From NCBI RefSeq assembly GCF_014646515.1, contig NZ_BMNK01000012.1, positions 62,001-126,000 on the forward strand: DNA of 64,000 bases, written 5' to 3'. Made by a program: the position numbers and the translations under genes. Each line of letters starts with the position of its first letter. Position 1 is the stretch's first letter. Below, piece by piece: positions 36,733-45,275 of this stretch. The notes beneath the pieces were generated by a model. The model was not told where the DNA came from, did no database searches, and saw only the letters and a program-made list of their open reading frames with translations. The stretch is from Nonomuraea glycinis (GTDB lineage: Bacteria; Actinomycetota; Actinomycetes; Streptosporangiales; Streptosporangiaceae).

Positions 36733-36890
36733 CCGGGCCGCCCTCGACCGTGGCCGCGAGCTCGCCTGCGGCTGACCAGGCCGTCCGTGACCGTGGCCGC
36801 GAGCTCGCCCGCGGCTGATCAGCCGTTCCGCGAGTTCGCCTGCGGTTGATCAGCCGTTCCGCGAGTTCGCCTGCGGTCGGTCAGGCGTCC
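36703..36890. repeat. Tandem repeat giving stops in all six frames
   Basis: Copies of a unit opening GACCGTGGCCGCGA start at 36703, 36746 and 36789 (43 bp); two shorter copies (31 bp) continue to about 36890. The proC stop TGA (36730) is copied at 36773, 36816 and 36847, which are offsets of 43, 86 and 117 bases and so cover all three frames. The leftward stop TCA (36881) is copied at 36850 and 36819, offsets of 31 and 62, also covering three frames. The shared core of the later copies is the palindrome TGATCA. Confidence 0.9.
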
Positions 36891-37621
36891 CGCCGCCTCA
36901 TCAGCACGGCGGCGACGATCAGGGTGACGGCGACCCAGGCGAGGTACACGGCGTAGCCGGACCACGGGCCGAGCATGGCGTTCTGGCCGGGTTGCACCAC
37001 TTCCATCCCGGCGTTGGTGGTGAAGTAGCTGTGCACCGTGGCCCCCCACTGCCCCGGCAGCATGCTGGTGAGCTGCGGCAGGATGAGCATCAGCGCGATG
37101 GCCGAGACGATGGCTCCGGGCGTGTGCCTGACCAGCGCGCCCAGCGCCAGCCCGAACAGGCCGCCGGCGGTCAGGTAGAGGCCGGAGCCGAAGATCGCCT
37201 GGAGCGCCCCGGGATCGCCCAGCGAGGTCGTCCCGAGGATCAGCTGCCCGCCCAGCAGGTAGGCGGCGAAGGACGAGACGGTGCACACGACCAGTGCCAC
37301 CGGGGTGAACACCACGACCTTCCCGATGAGCACCCGCAGCCGCTTCGGCACCGCCATGAACGTGGTCCTGATGGACCCGGTCCGGTACTCGCCCGACACC
37401 ACGAGCACCCCGAACGTGGCGATGGACAGTGAGGCGAACACCGTGCCCGCCAGGCTGGTCGCGATGGCTTCCTGGCTGCCCACGGTCTCGCCGGAGTTCG
37501 TGATCGCCACCCCGAGCAGGACGCTGATGCCGACCATCAGCAGCGCGGTGACGGCCAGCGTCCACACGGTGGACCGGACGGAACGGATCTTGGTCCACTC
37601 GGACCGGACGATGTCGATCAT
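36881..37621 (-). CDS. ABC-2 type permease
   Basis: A 246-residue membrane protein with six hydrophobic segments and the family's N-terminal SEWTKIRSVRSTVW. The pattern SGEYRTGSIRTTFMAVPKR between helices 2 and 3 is typical of the ABC-2 exporters next to two-component systems. It overlaps its ATPase gene by four bases (ATGA), and a kinase/regulator pair lies just upstream, so it may be an antibiotic or lipid resistance exporter; the substrate is unknown. The end of the gene lies in the repeat described at 36703-36890. Confidence 0.9.
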   Translation of the reverse strand: MIDIVRSEWTKIRSVRSTVWTLAVTALLMVGISVLLGVAITNSGETVGSQEAIATSLAGTVFASLSIATFGVLVVSGEYRTGSIRTTFMAVPKRLRVLIGKVVVFTPVALVVCTVSSFAAYLLGGQLILGTTSLGDPGALQAIFGSGLYLTAGGLFGLALGALVRHTPGAIVSAIALMLILPQLTSMLPGQWGATVHSYFTTNAGMEVVQPGQNAMLGPWSGYAVYLAWVAVTLIVAAVLMRRRDA

Positions 37622-38508
37622 GACGTGTACTCCAGGCTGTCCTTGGTGAGCTCCATGTAGGCGGATTCGAGCGAGGGCCGTACGAGCGTCAGCTCCTCCA
37701 GCGGCAGCCCGGCCCGGGCCGTCATCGTGCCGATCTCCAGCGGCTCCAGCCCGGACACCCGCAGGTGGTCCTGGTGCAGCTCACCGACCCTGATCAACTC
37801 GGCGACCTCCGCCAGGCGCGGGGACCGTACGCGTACGTACGCCTGGGAGCTGCGCCCGATGAACTCCTGCACGCTCGTGTCGGTGATCAGCCGCCCCTTG
37901 CCGATCACCACCAGGTGGTCGGCGGTCTGCGCCATCTCGCTCATCAGGTGGCTGGAGACGAACACGGTCCGTCCTTCGGCGGCCAGCTCGCGCATGAGCG
38001 TGCGGATCCACAGGATGCCGTCGGGGTCGAGGCCGTTGACCGGCTCGTCGAAGAGCAGGATCTCCGGGTCGCCGAGCAGTGCGGCGGCGATGCCGAGGCG
38101 CTGTGACATGCCGAGGGAGAAGCCGCCGATGCGGCGCTTGGCCACCTGGGTCAAGCCGACGAGCTCCAGCACCGCCTCGACCCGGGCCGCCGGGATGGCG
38201 TTGCTCTGCGCGATGGCGAGCAGGTGGTTGCGGGCGCTGCGCCCGCCGTGCACGGCCTTGGCGTCCAGCAGCGCGCCCACCTTGCGCAGCGGATGACCCA
38301 GCTCTCGGTACGGACTGCCGCCGATGAGCACGGAGCCGCTGGAGGGATGGTCCAGGCCGAGGACCATGCGCATGGTCGTGGATTTACCGGCGCCGTTCGG
38401 CCCGAGGAACCCGGTCACCTGACCGGGCTGGACGTCGAAGGACAGGTCCGCCACGGCCACGGTCTCTCCGTAGCGTTTGGTGAGGTTCATTGCCTGGATA
38501 GCGGTCAT
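37618..38508 (-). CDS. ABC transporter ATP-binding protein of the ABC-2 exporter
   Basis: A 296-residue ATPase with Walker A GPNGAGKSTTM, a Q-loop region, the signature FSLGMSQRLGIAAALL, Walker B EILLFDEPVNGLDPDGI and the switch histidine in VFVSSHLMSEM. The C-terminal 80 residues form a regulatory tail of the CcmA/bacitracin-exporter kind. It is translated with the permease (four-base overlap). The neighbouring two-component system is on the same strand, 80 bp upstream. Confidence 0.94.
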   Translation of the reverse strand: MTAIQAMNLTKRYGETVAVADLSFDVQPGQVTGFLGPNGAGKSTTMRMVLGLDHPSSGSVLIGGSPYRELGHPLRKVGALLDAKAVHGGRSARNHLLAIAQSNAIPAARVEAVLELVGLTQVAKRRIGGFSLGMSQRLGIAAALLGDPEILLFDEPVNGLDPDGILWIRTLMRELAAEGRTVFVSSHLMSEMAQTADHLVVIGKGRLITDTSVQEFIGRSSQAYVRVRSPRLAEVAELIRVGELHQDHLRVSGLEPLEIGTMTARAGLPLEELTLVRPSLESAYMELTKDSLEYTS

Positions 38509-38588
38509 GACACCAGGATGATCGGCTGAGCGGGCGTTGCCTTCCTGCTGAGGGACCGTTCGCGGGGCAGGCTTCTGGGCCCCTGGTC

Positions 38589-39257
38589 CTACTCTCCAGG
38601 GCTGATCAGCGCGGCCTCGTACGCCACGATCACGGCCTGTGCCCGGTCCCGGACGCCGATCTTGGCGAACAGGCTGTGCACGTGGTTCTTGACGGTCGAG
38701 GAGGCGACGCCGAGCTCCTGCGCGATCTCGGCGTTGGACAGGCCGCGCGCGATCAGCACCAGGATCTCCCGCTCGCGCTCGGTGAGCCTGGCCACGCCGT
38801 CCTGGTGCGGCGCCGGGGCGGCGCGCCGTGGTTCCGGAGCCCGGACGAACGCGCCGATCAGCCCGGTGAGCAGGCGCGGCGCGACGGCGGCCTCGCCCCG
38901 GTGCACCACGCGCACGCCGTCCACCAGCTCCTCCGGCGAGACGTCCTTGGGCAGGAAGCCGCAGGCGCCCGCGCGCAGCGCCGCGACCACGTTCTCGTCC
39001 AGGTCGAACGTGCTCAGGGCGAGCACCCGCGCGCCGGGCAGCTCGCCGGTGATCAGCTCGGTGGCGCGCACGCCGTCGAGGCCGGGCATGTGCAGGTCCA
39101 TCAGCACCACGTCGGGACTGAGCAGCCTGCTCAGCCGGACGGCCTCGGCGCCGTCCGCCGCCTCGCCGACGACGGTCAGGTCCGGCTGCGCGTCCAGCAT
39201 CAGCCTGAAGCCCTTGCGCACCAGCTCGTGGTCGTCGACCAGCAGTACCGTGATCAT
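38589..39257 (-). CDS. NarL-family response regulator
   Basis: A 222-residue regulator: receiver domain (VLLVDDHELVRKGF, phosphoacceptor in VVLMDLHMPGLDG, lysine in FLPKDVSPEEL) and LuxR-type HTH (LTEREREILVLIARGLSNAE, STVKNHVHSLFAKIGV). ATG 39257 overlaps the kinase stop by four bases and follows GGAGAAGAG. With the kinase and the exporter downstream it forms a kinase-regulator-ABC cassette, probably a drug- or stress-response unit. Confidence 0.94.
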   Translation of the reverse strand: MITVLLVDDHELVRKGFRLMLDAQPDLTVVGEAADGAEAVRLSRLLSPDVVLMDLHMPGLDGVRATELITGELPGARVLALSTFDLDENVVAALRAGACGFLPKDVSPEELVDGVRVVHRGEAAVAPRLLTGLIGAFVRAPEPRRAAPAPHQDGVARLTEREREILVLIARGLSNAEIAQELGVASSTVKNHVHSLFAKIGVRDRAQAVIVAYEAALISPGE

Positions 39258-40384
39258 CTCTTCTCCAGGGGGATGCGCGCGTGCACGCGGAAGCCGCCCT
39301 GCGCGCGCGGGCCGGTCCATAAGTCTCCGCCGCACAACGCCACCCGCTCGGCCATGCCGGTGAGGCCGAAGCCCGTGGACACCGGCAGCTTGGCGGCGCC
39401 GTCGTCGACCACCTCGACCTCGATCGCCGAGGCGTCGTAGGTCAGCAGAACGCTGGCCCGGGAGCCCACGGTGTGCTTGCGGGTGTTGGTCAGGGCCTCC
39501 TGGACGATCCGGTAGACGGCGTGGTCCACGGCGGTGGGCAGCGGCACGGGCTCTCCCGTCACAGTCAGGCTGGCGGGCAGGCCGGCGGTCCTGGCCTCCT
39601 CGACGAGCGCGGGCAGCCGGGCGGCGCCCACCCCGGTCGCGGCGTCGGCGGCGCCGCCCCCGTCGGCTCGGAGCACGTCGAGGAGCTGGCGCATCTCCGC
39701 CAGCGCCTGGCGGGCCGTCTGCTCGGCGCCCGCCAGCGCGTCGCGGGTGACGTCCTGGCCCGGGGGCAGCGTGGCCCTGGCGCCGCCGACGAGCGCGTTG
39801 ATGACGCTCAGATGGTGGGCCACCACGTCGTGCAGCTCCCTGGCGATCCGCCGCCGCTCGGCCCGTACGGCGCTGTCGGCCATCTCCTGCTGCGTGCGCT
39901 CGCGCAGCTCGGCCCGCACCCGCACGAGCTGGCCCAAGCCGACCGGGATGGCGGTGGCGAACATGGCGCCCACCCAGAAGCCCGGCGCCGGATCGATCAG
40001 CGCGACGCCGATCGCGTAGCCGGCGCAACTGAGGACCGTGGTGATGAGCGTGGTGCGGCCCTGGGTGTAGCGGCCCACGCTGTAGAAGGCGATCAGGCTG
40101 CCGAGGCTGTTGCTGCTGTCGACGATGCCGGTAGCCAGGCCGGCGAGCTCAAGGGCGACGACCAGAGCGGCGGCCAGGGGCGGCCGGGTCCGCCGTACCA
40201 GCAGAGGGAGCATGGTGAGGGCGAAGTGCGCGGTGCCCGCGGCCACGGCCGGTTGCTCTGCCGCCCAGGCGAAGGCCCCGCCGATGGCCGCCGGCACGAC
40301 GACCACGATGACGAGCGAGGCGTCGAAAACCCGTGGGCGTCGGAGAAATCGCCATGCGGCCTGAAAGGGACGCACGAAGCGCAT
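39254..40384 (-). CDS. Membrane sensor histidine kinase
   Basis: A 376-residue kinase of the DesK/NarX-type HisKA_3 class. About four to five membrane segments occupy residues 20-145, followed by a dimerisation helix with the active histidine in RRIARELHDVVAHHLSVINA and an HATPase_c domain (EALTNTRKHTVGSR, VDDGAAKLPVSTGFGLTGMA). There is no extracellular domain, so the signal is in the membrane. ATG 40384 has TAACCT six bases upstream on its strand, a leaderless pattern. It overlaps the regulator gene by four bases. Confidence 0.93.
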   Translation of the reverse strand: MRFVRPFQAAWRFLRRPRVFDASLVIVVVVPAAIGGAFAWAAEQPAVAAGTAHFALTMLPLLVRRTRPPLAAALVVALELAGLATGIVDSSNSLGSLIAFYSVGRYTQGRTTLITTVLSCAGYAIGVALIDPAPGFWVGAMFATAIPVGLGQLVRVRAELRERTQQEMADSAVRAERRRIARELHDVVAHHLSVINALVGGARATLPPGQDVTRDALAGAEQTARQALAEMRQLLDVLRADGGGAADAATGVGAARLPALVEEARTAGLPASLTVTGEPVPLPTAVDHAVYRIVQEALTNTRKHTVGSRASVLLTYDASAIEVEVVDDGAAKLPVSTGFGLTGMAERVALCGGDLWTGPRAQGGFRVHARIPLEKR

Positions 40385-40491
40385 GATCAGAGGTTACGTG
40401 ATATCTCTTCGCGGTCGCTGGGCGATCCTTCTGAACGCCCGCCGGCGACGCTGCGGTAACGTCGCCTCAAGGCGAGGGAAACGGAGCACGC

Positions 40492-41655
40492 ATGAGCCAG
40501 TCGGCGCGGGTCATCTGGGACGACGCCCTCACCTCCTACGATTTCGGCCCCGCACACCCGCTCGCCCCCGTCCGGGTCGAGCTGACGATGGCGCTGGCCA
40601 GGGATCTCGGCGTGCTGGACAAGGTCGAGATGGGCGGTTGCGAGCCGGCCACGGACGACGAGCTGGCCATGGTGCACGATCCCGCCTACATCGAGGCCGT
40701 CAAGCGCGTCTCGGCCTCCGGCCGGGCGGACCTGTCGGTGGGGTTCGGCACGACGGACAATCCGGCCTTCGCCGGGGTGCACGAGGCCTCCGCGCTGATC
40801 GCGGGCGCCTCGCTGGCCGCGGCCCGCGCGGTCTACGACGGCTCGGTGGAGCACGCGGTCAACATCGCGGGCGGGCTGCACCACGCGATGCCCGGCGCGG
40901 CCAGCGGCTTCTGCGTCTACAACGACCCGGCGCTGGCCATCGCCTGGCTGCTGCGGCAGGGCGTGGAGCGAGTCGCCTACGTCGACGTGGACGTGCACCA
41001 CGGCGACGGGGTGCAGACGATGTTCTACGACGACCCGCGGGTGCTGACGATCAGCCTGCACGAGAGCCCGATCACCCTGTTCCCCGGCACGGGCTCGGCC
41101 GGCGAGACCGGCGTCCAGGGCAGCGCGGTCAACGTGGCGCTGCCCGCGGGCTGCGGCGACGCCGGCTGGCTGCGGGCCTTCGACTCCGTCGTCCCGCCGC
41201 TGCTGCGCGAGTTCCGGCCGGACTTCCTGGTCACCCAGCACGGGTGCGACAGCCACGCGCTGGACCCCCTCGCGCACCTGATGCTCAGCGTCGACGGCCA
41301 GCGGATGGCCTACGCCGCGCTGCACCGCCTGGCGCACGAGACGGCCGGCGGCCGCTGGATCGCGACCGGCGGTGGCGGCTACGAGCTCGTGCAGGTCGTG
41401 CCGCGGGCGTGGACGCACCTGCTCGCCGAGCTGTCGGGCTACCCGCTCGACCCGGCCACCCCGACGAGCGAGAGTTGGCGGCAGCTCGTACGGGAACGTA
41501 CGGGTGAGGTGCCCCCACTGACCATGACGGACGGCAGAAGCCCGGAATTTCAGGATCTATCCGGTGGTTATGATCCAGCGGACCCCATCGACCGTGCGGT
41601 CATGGCGACCCGGCATGCGGTGTTCCCCCTGCACGGCCTTGACCCGATGCCCTAA
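40492..41655 (+). CDS. acuC: AcuC-like deacetylase (histone deacetylase superfamily)
   Basis: A 387-residue zinc-dependent deacetylase family member. Catalytic features: tandem histidines in GLHHAMPGAASGFCVYND, metal ligands in VAYVDVDVHHGDGVQTMF, and GCDSHALDPLAHL in place of the usual GAD motif; the catalytic tyrosine region GGGGYELVQVV is intact. AcuC removes acetyl groups from acetyl-CoA synthetase in Bacillus; substrates here are unproven. ATG 40492 follows GGAG. The gene downstream (10 bp) encodes an unknown phosphatase-annotated protein, an arrangement I recall from other actinobacteria. Confidence 0.85.
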   Translation: MSQSARVIWDDALTSYDFGPAHPLAPVRVELTMALARDLGVLDKVEMGGCEPATDDELAMVHDPAYIEAVKRVSASGRADLSVGFGTTDNPAFAGVHEASALIAGASLAAARAVYDGSVEHAVNIAGGLHHAMPGAASGFCVYNDPALAIAWLLRQGVERVAYVDVDVHHGDGVQTMFYDDPRVLTISLHESPITLFPGTGSAGETGVQGSAVNVALPAGCGDAGWLRAFDSVVPPLLREFRPDFLVTQHGCDSHALDPLAHLMLSVDGQRMAYAALHRLAHETAGGRWIATGGGGYELVQVVPRAWTHLLAELSGYPLDPATPTSESWRQLVRERTGEVPPLTMTDGRSPEFQDLSGGYDPADPIDRAVMATRHAVFPLHGLDPMP

Positions 41656-41664
41656 GGACGAACA

Positions 41665-42447
41665 GTGCTGAGCCGCGACGAACTCCGTGATCATCTGATC
41701 CACAGCCGCATCGCCGGCGACGTCGCGACCTCGCGCGAGAACAACTTGGACCACTACAGCTCGCTGGCCAACCAGGACCCCTATTACATGCTGGGCCTGA
41801 CCTTCGAGCAGCGCTGGACGTTCCGTGACGTGCTGGCGCTGATGGCCAAGGCCGCCGGCGTGGTCGCCGACCCCGGTCACCGCTGGGGCCAGGACACCAT
41901 CGACCCCGAGCGCACCATCGACGCCCTCGACGCGATGGCCGACCGGATCGCCACCGCGCTGACGGCGGAGCGGCCCCGGGTGCTGTTCGCCACCGGGCAC
42001 CCCACCGGCCTGCTGGCCGTGCATCTGCCGCTCGCCAGGCTCGCGCTGGAGTGCGGGGCGAGCCTCCTGACGCCCGCCGAGGGCTGGGCCTACTCCGGGT
42101 CGGGCTTCGGCCGGCCGCGCCGGATCCGTTATCTGGGCGACGTGGCGATGCTCGACGACAAGGGCGCGTTCGTGCACACCCACGACGCGGCCCCGATGGA
42201 GCACATGCTGGCCGAGCTCGGTGCGGCGCGACCTGACCTGGTTATCGCCGACCATGGCTGGGCAGGGGCCGCTGGAGAGGCGGGAGTGCCCACTGTGGCT
42301 TTCGCCGACAGCAACGACCCCGGGCTCTTCGTCGGAGAGGCGGAGGGCAAGATCGATGTGGTGGTGCCACTCGACGACAATGTGCTACCGCGCTATTACA
42401 CGCCGTTGACCGAGCGCTTGGTCACAAGAGTCACACGAGCCCTATGA
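41665..42447 (+). CDS. Conserved protein, possible phosphatase
   Basis: A 260-residue soluble protein seen as a linked partner of acuC in actinobacteria. Conserved stretches include LANQDPYYMLGLTFEQRW, VLFATGHPTGLLAVHLPLAR and FADSNDPGLFVGEAEGKIDV. Homologues are labelled phosphatase in annotation, but I see no standard DxDxT, histidine-phosphatase or metallophosphatase signature, so that name is weakly supported; a Rossmann-like fold is possible. GTG 41665 follows AAGGACGA. Confidence 0.65.
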   Translation: MLSRDELRDHLIHSRIAGDVATSRENNLDHYSSLANQDPYYMLGLTFEQRWTFRDVLALMAKAAGVVADPGHRWGQDTIDPERTIDALDAMADRIATALTAERPRVLFATGHPTGLLAVHLPLARLALECGASLLTPAEGWAYSGSGFGRPRRIRYLGDVAMLDDKGAFVHTHDAAPMEHMLAELGAARPDLVIADHGWAGAAGEAGVPTVAFADSNDPGLFVGEAEGKIDVVVPLDDNVLPRYYTPLTERLVTRVTRAL

Positions 42448-42759
42448 GTCGAAATCGGTCCTCCCGATACCGTCTTTTCGCGCCTGCATTCCAAGAGCCT
42501 CGCCGTCCCTTTGCCAACTTTTGATGAGGCCTGGGCGACTCTTATGTGTGACAACTTGGACAGTTCCAGGGTTCAGGCGAGGGGCTCGATCCGGCGGCTG
42601 GCCAGGGAGTTTGCTGGTTCTGCTGACAGGCGACTCCGCGAACTGAGAAACTAGGGGGTTTGCGCACTCGGAGTCCCGACTTACGCTGACGGCAGTACAC
42701 GTGCGTGAGCAATGGCACCAGTGGGGATAACCCGGAAACACGTGCGGAAGAGGCGTCCG
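42448..42759. other. 312-bp spacer before the small HTH gene
   Basis: The reading frames here are short and lack codon bias. The ribosome binding site of the HTH gene is GGAAGAGG (42746-42753). The last 100 bases contain the likely promoter of a developmental-type regulator, but no confident -35/-10 or known operator could be picked. Confidence 0.5.
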
Positions 42760-42963
42760 ATGGCTGCAGGCGAAAGACCTCTCAGCGAGGTGAAGTTCCT
42801 GACAGTGGCTGAAGTGGCCACGGTCATGCGAGTGTCGAAGATGACCGTTTACCGACTGGTGCACTCGGGCGAGTTGCCGGCCATCCGCGTCGGTCGCTCG
42901 TTCAGAGTGCCTGAACAGGCGGTGCACGACTATCTTCGCGAGGCCTACATCGAGGCAGGCTGA
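42760..42963 (+). CDS. Small excisionase-like HTH regulator
   Basis: A 67-residue winged HTH protein: AEVATVMRVSKMTVYRLVHS and GELPAIRVGRSFRVPEQAVH fill nearly the whole chain. It resembles the BldC/excisionase group; near-identical small proteins stand in the same place near bldN in Streptomyces (BdtA, from memory). It is not an excisionase of a mobile element here: no integrase is present. ATG 42760 follows GGAAGAGG; the longer frame from 42712 has no binding site. Likely a developmental regulator. Confidence 0.85.
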   Translation: MAAGERPLSEVKFLTVAEVATVMRVSKMTVYRLVHSGELPAIRVGRSFRVPEQAVHDYLREAYIEAG

Positions 42964-43014
42964 AACTGGAGTAGCGGCGCGCCGTGAGCACGCCGTGAAT
43001 ACCGTCGCGGGGAG

Positions 43015-43041
43015 GCCCGGCCGACACTCGAGCGGCCGGGC
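43015..43041 (+). terminator. Terminator after the HTH gene
   Basis: GCCCGGCCG (43015-43023) pairs perfectly with CGGCCGGGC (43033-43041) around a 9-base loop, 50 bases after the stop, before the small ribosomal protein gene. Confidence 0.75.
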
Positions 43042-43142
43042 TCTCACCCCGGGGGGCGATCCACCACCGATCGCCGGTAGTCTGGCACCCGGTGTGCGCT
43101 CGCACATCGATTCAGACGTGTGATCAGCTACCTGGGGGTCCC

Positions 43143-43241
43143 GTGGGCTCTGTTATCAAGAAGCGCCGCAAGCGGATGGCCAAGAAGAAGCACCGCAAGC
43201 TGCTCAAGAAGACGCGCATCCAGCGGCGTAACAAGAAGTAG
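43143..43241 (+). CDS. bS22-like small ribosomal protein (AURKAIP1/COX24 family)
   Basis: A 32-residue, extremely basic protein (begins MGSVIKKRRKRMAKKKHRKL and ends in KTRIQRRNKK). This matches the short actinobacterial family with the AURKAIP1/COX24 domain, found as bS22 in mycobacterial ribosome structures. GTG 43143 follows GGGGG (43134-43138). It is too short for most gene callers and easily missed. Its place between the HTH gene and the epimerase gene is the same as I recall in Streptomyces. Confidence 0.9.
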   Translation: MGSVIKKRRKRMAKKKHRKLLKKTRIQRRNKK

Positions 43242-43263
43242 TCGACGCAGCTGCGAGGCGCTG

Positions 43264-44259
43264 ATGACCCACACCGTGCTAGTCACCGGGGTCTCGCGCC
43301 ACATCGGCGCACGGGTGGCGAGTGTTCTCGCGGCGGACCCGGACGTCAGCCGCGTCATCGGAGTGGACACCGTGCCGCCGCCCTCGCTGACCCGTGATGG
43401 CGGCATCTCCCTGGGCCGGACCGAGTTCGTACGGGTCGATCTGCGCAGCCCCGACATCGCTCAGGTGATCGCGGCAGCCGACGTCGACACCGTGGTCCAC
43501 ATGAGTCTGGTGAGCGCCCCCTCCAGGGGCACCGGCCGGGCCGCCATGAAGGAGCACAATGTCATCGGCACCATGCAGTTGCTCGGTGCCTGTCAGCGCT
43601 CCGCGACCGTGCGGCGCGTGGTCGTCCGCTCGACCACGGCCGTCTACGGATCCTCTCCCAGGGATCCGGCGGTGTTCACCGAGGACCTGGAGCCGCACGA
43701 CGGCCCCAGCCACGGCTACGCCAAGGACGCGGCCGAGGTCGAGGGCTACGTGCGCGGGTTCGCGCGCCGACGCCCCGACGTCAGCGTGTCGCTGCTGCGC
43801 TTCGCCAACTTCATGGGGCCCGGCGTCGACTCGCCGTTGACCCGTTACTTCACCCAGCCGGTGCTGCCGACCGTGTTCGGCTTCGACCCACGGCTGCAGT
43901 TCGTCCATGAGGACGACGCGGTCGAGGTGCTGCGCCGGATGGCGAAGGAAGATCACCCCGGCACGTACAACGTGGCCGGGGCAGGCGTGTTGCTGCTGTC
44001 GCAGTGCGCGCGTCGGGCGGGGCGGCTGTCGCTGCCGCTGCTGTCTCCCGCGGTCCAGCTCCTGGGCGCCATGGTGCGCCGGACGGGACTGGTCGACTAC
44101 TCGCCGGAGCAGCTGCGCCTGATGAGCCATGGCCGTGTGGTCGACTCCGGCGCCCTGGAGTCCGAGCTGGGCTGGAAGCCGAAGTTCAGCACCGGCGCGG
44201 CCTTCGACGACTTCCTGCGCTCGCACGGGCTGCGGCCGCTCGGAGGTGCCCGCCAGTGA
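43264..44259 (+). CDS. NAD-dependent epimerase/dehydratase family protein
   Basis: A 331-residue extended SDR with the Rossmann motif VLVTGVSRHIGARVASVLA, a Ser in VRSTTAVYG and the catalytic region GPSHGYAKDAAEVEGYVRGF (Y-x3-K: YAKDA gives tyrosine, lysine is displaced). The Y-AKD form is a variant of the family pattern, so activity may differ. It is an actinobacterial family beside a PlsC acyltransferase, which it overlaps by four bases (GTGA). The substrate is unknown, but coupling to an acyltransferase suggests glycolipid or phospholipid metabolism. Confidence 0.85.
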   Translation: MTHTVLVTGVSRHIGARVASVLAADPDVSRVIGVDTVPPPSLTRDGGISLGRTEFVRVDLRSPDIAQVIAAADVDTVVHMSLVSAPSRGTGRAAMKEHNVIGTMQLLGACQRSATVRRVVVRSTTAVYGSSPRDPAVFTEDLEPHDGPSHGYAKDAAEVEGYVRGFARRRPDVSVSLLRFANFMGPGVDSPLTRYFTQPVLPTVFGFDPRLQFVHEDDAVEVLRRMAKEDHPGTYNVAGAGVLLLSQCARRAGRLSLPLLSPAVQLLGAMVRRTGLVDYSPEQLRLMSHGRVVDSGALESELGWKPKFSTGAAFDDFLRSHGLRPLGGARQ

Positions 44260-45209
44260 ACGAGGAGCGAGCGCCGGTGAGTGACGGCCAAGCGCCGGCG
44301 AACGACGAGCAAGCGCCGGTGAGCGATGAGCGAGTGCCGGTGAGCGATGAGCGAGTGCCGGTGGGTGGGGAGCGGGCTGATGCGCTGGCCGGGCTGTTGG
44401 CTTTTGTGCGCAGGCGGGTCACCGGTGACTACGAGGTGGACGAGTTCGGCTATGACGCCGAGCTGACCGACAAGGTGCTGCTCGAACTGCTCCGCCCGCT
44501 CTATCACCGCTGGTTCAGGGCCGAGGCCCTGGAGCTGAAGCAGGTGCCCCGGGACGGCGGCGCGCTCATCGTCGCCAACCACGCGGGCACCCTGCCCGTT
44601 GACGCGCTGATGCTGCAGGTGGCGCTGCACGACGAGGCGGGCAGGGCGCTGCGGCTGCTCGGCGCCGACCTGGTCTACCAGCTTCCGATGCTGAGTCACC
44701 TGGCGCGCAAGACCGGGCACACGCTGGCCTGCCCTGAGGACGCCGACCGGCTGCTGCGCCAGGGCGAGCTGGTCGGGGTGTTCCCCGAAGGCTTCAAGGG
44801 CGTCGGCAAGCCCTTTTCCGAGCGCTACAAGCTGCAGCGGTTCGGCCGTGGCGGGTTCGTCGCCGCGGCCATCCGAGCCGGGGTGCCGATCGTGCCCACC
44901 GCCATCGTGGGCTCCGAGGAGATCTACCCCAAGATCGGCGACCTGCCGGCCCTGGCCCGGCTGCTCGGCCTGCCCTATCTGCCGATCACCCCGTTCTTCC
45001 CGCTGCTCGGGCCGCTCGGCCTGGTGCCGCTGCCGTCGAAGTGGCTGATCGAGTTCGGCGAGCCGATCAGGACCGACGACTACGATCCGGCCGCGGCCGA
45101 CGATCCGATGCTGGTGTTCAACCTCACCGACCAGATCCGCGAGGTCATCCAGCAGCTGCTCGACCAGCTCAGGCTGCGGCGCGGGCACGCCTTCCCGCCT
45201 TTCCTCTGA
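44256..45209 (+). CDS. PlsC-family acyltransferase with N-terminal heptad repeats
   Basis: A 317-residue protein. The first 40 residues are five near-identical 7-residue repeats (consensus S/N-D-E-R/Q-A/V-P-V), a variable unstructured lead. The rest is a 1-acyl-glycerol-3-phosphate acyltransferase-type domain: NHAGTLPVDALMLQVAL replaces the usual NH-x4-D with six residues between H and D, then GVFPEGFKGVGKPF and PIVPTAIVGSEEIYP. Cytosolic membrane face is expected. GTG 44256 overlaps the epimerase stop. The longer in-frame ORF begins inside the epimerase gene and is not real. Confidence 0.88.
   Translation: MNEERAPVSDGQAPANDEQAPVSDERVPVSDERVPVGGERADALAGLLAFVRRRVTGDYEVDEFGYDAELTDKVLLELLRPLYHRWFRAEALELKQVPRDGGALIVANHAGTLPVDALMLQVALHDEAGRALRLLGADLVYQLPMLSHLARKTGHTLACPEDADRLLRQGELVGVFPEGFKGVGKPFSERYKLQRFGRGGFVAAAIRAGVPIVPTAIVGSEEIYPKIGDLPALARLLGLPYLPITPFFPLLGPLGLVPLPSKWLIEFGEPIRTDDYDPAAADDPMLVFNLTDQIREVIQQLLDQLRLRRGHAFPPFL
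44259..44363 (+). repeat. Five 21-bp in-frame repeats at the acyltransferase N-terminus
   Basis: Units at 44259, 44280, 44301, 44322 and 44343 encode NEERAPV, SDGQAPA, NDEQAPV, SDERVPV and SDERVPV. The last two copies are identical at DNA level, indicating recent slippage and probable length variation between strains. Confidence 0.85.
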
Positions 45210-45275
45210 TCCGCCGCAACCACCGCGGCCTGGCCGGTGTTCTCCCCCTGACAACGAACGCTGAAGGGGAACATC

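Noticed and set aside
42760..42963. Excisionase of an integrated element
   Set aside because: No integrase, attachment sites or other mobile genes are near, and the same small HTH protein is found next to chromosomal developmental genes.
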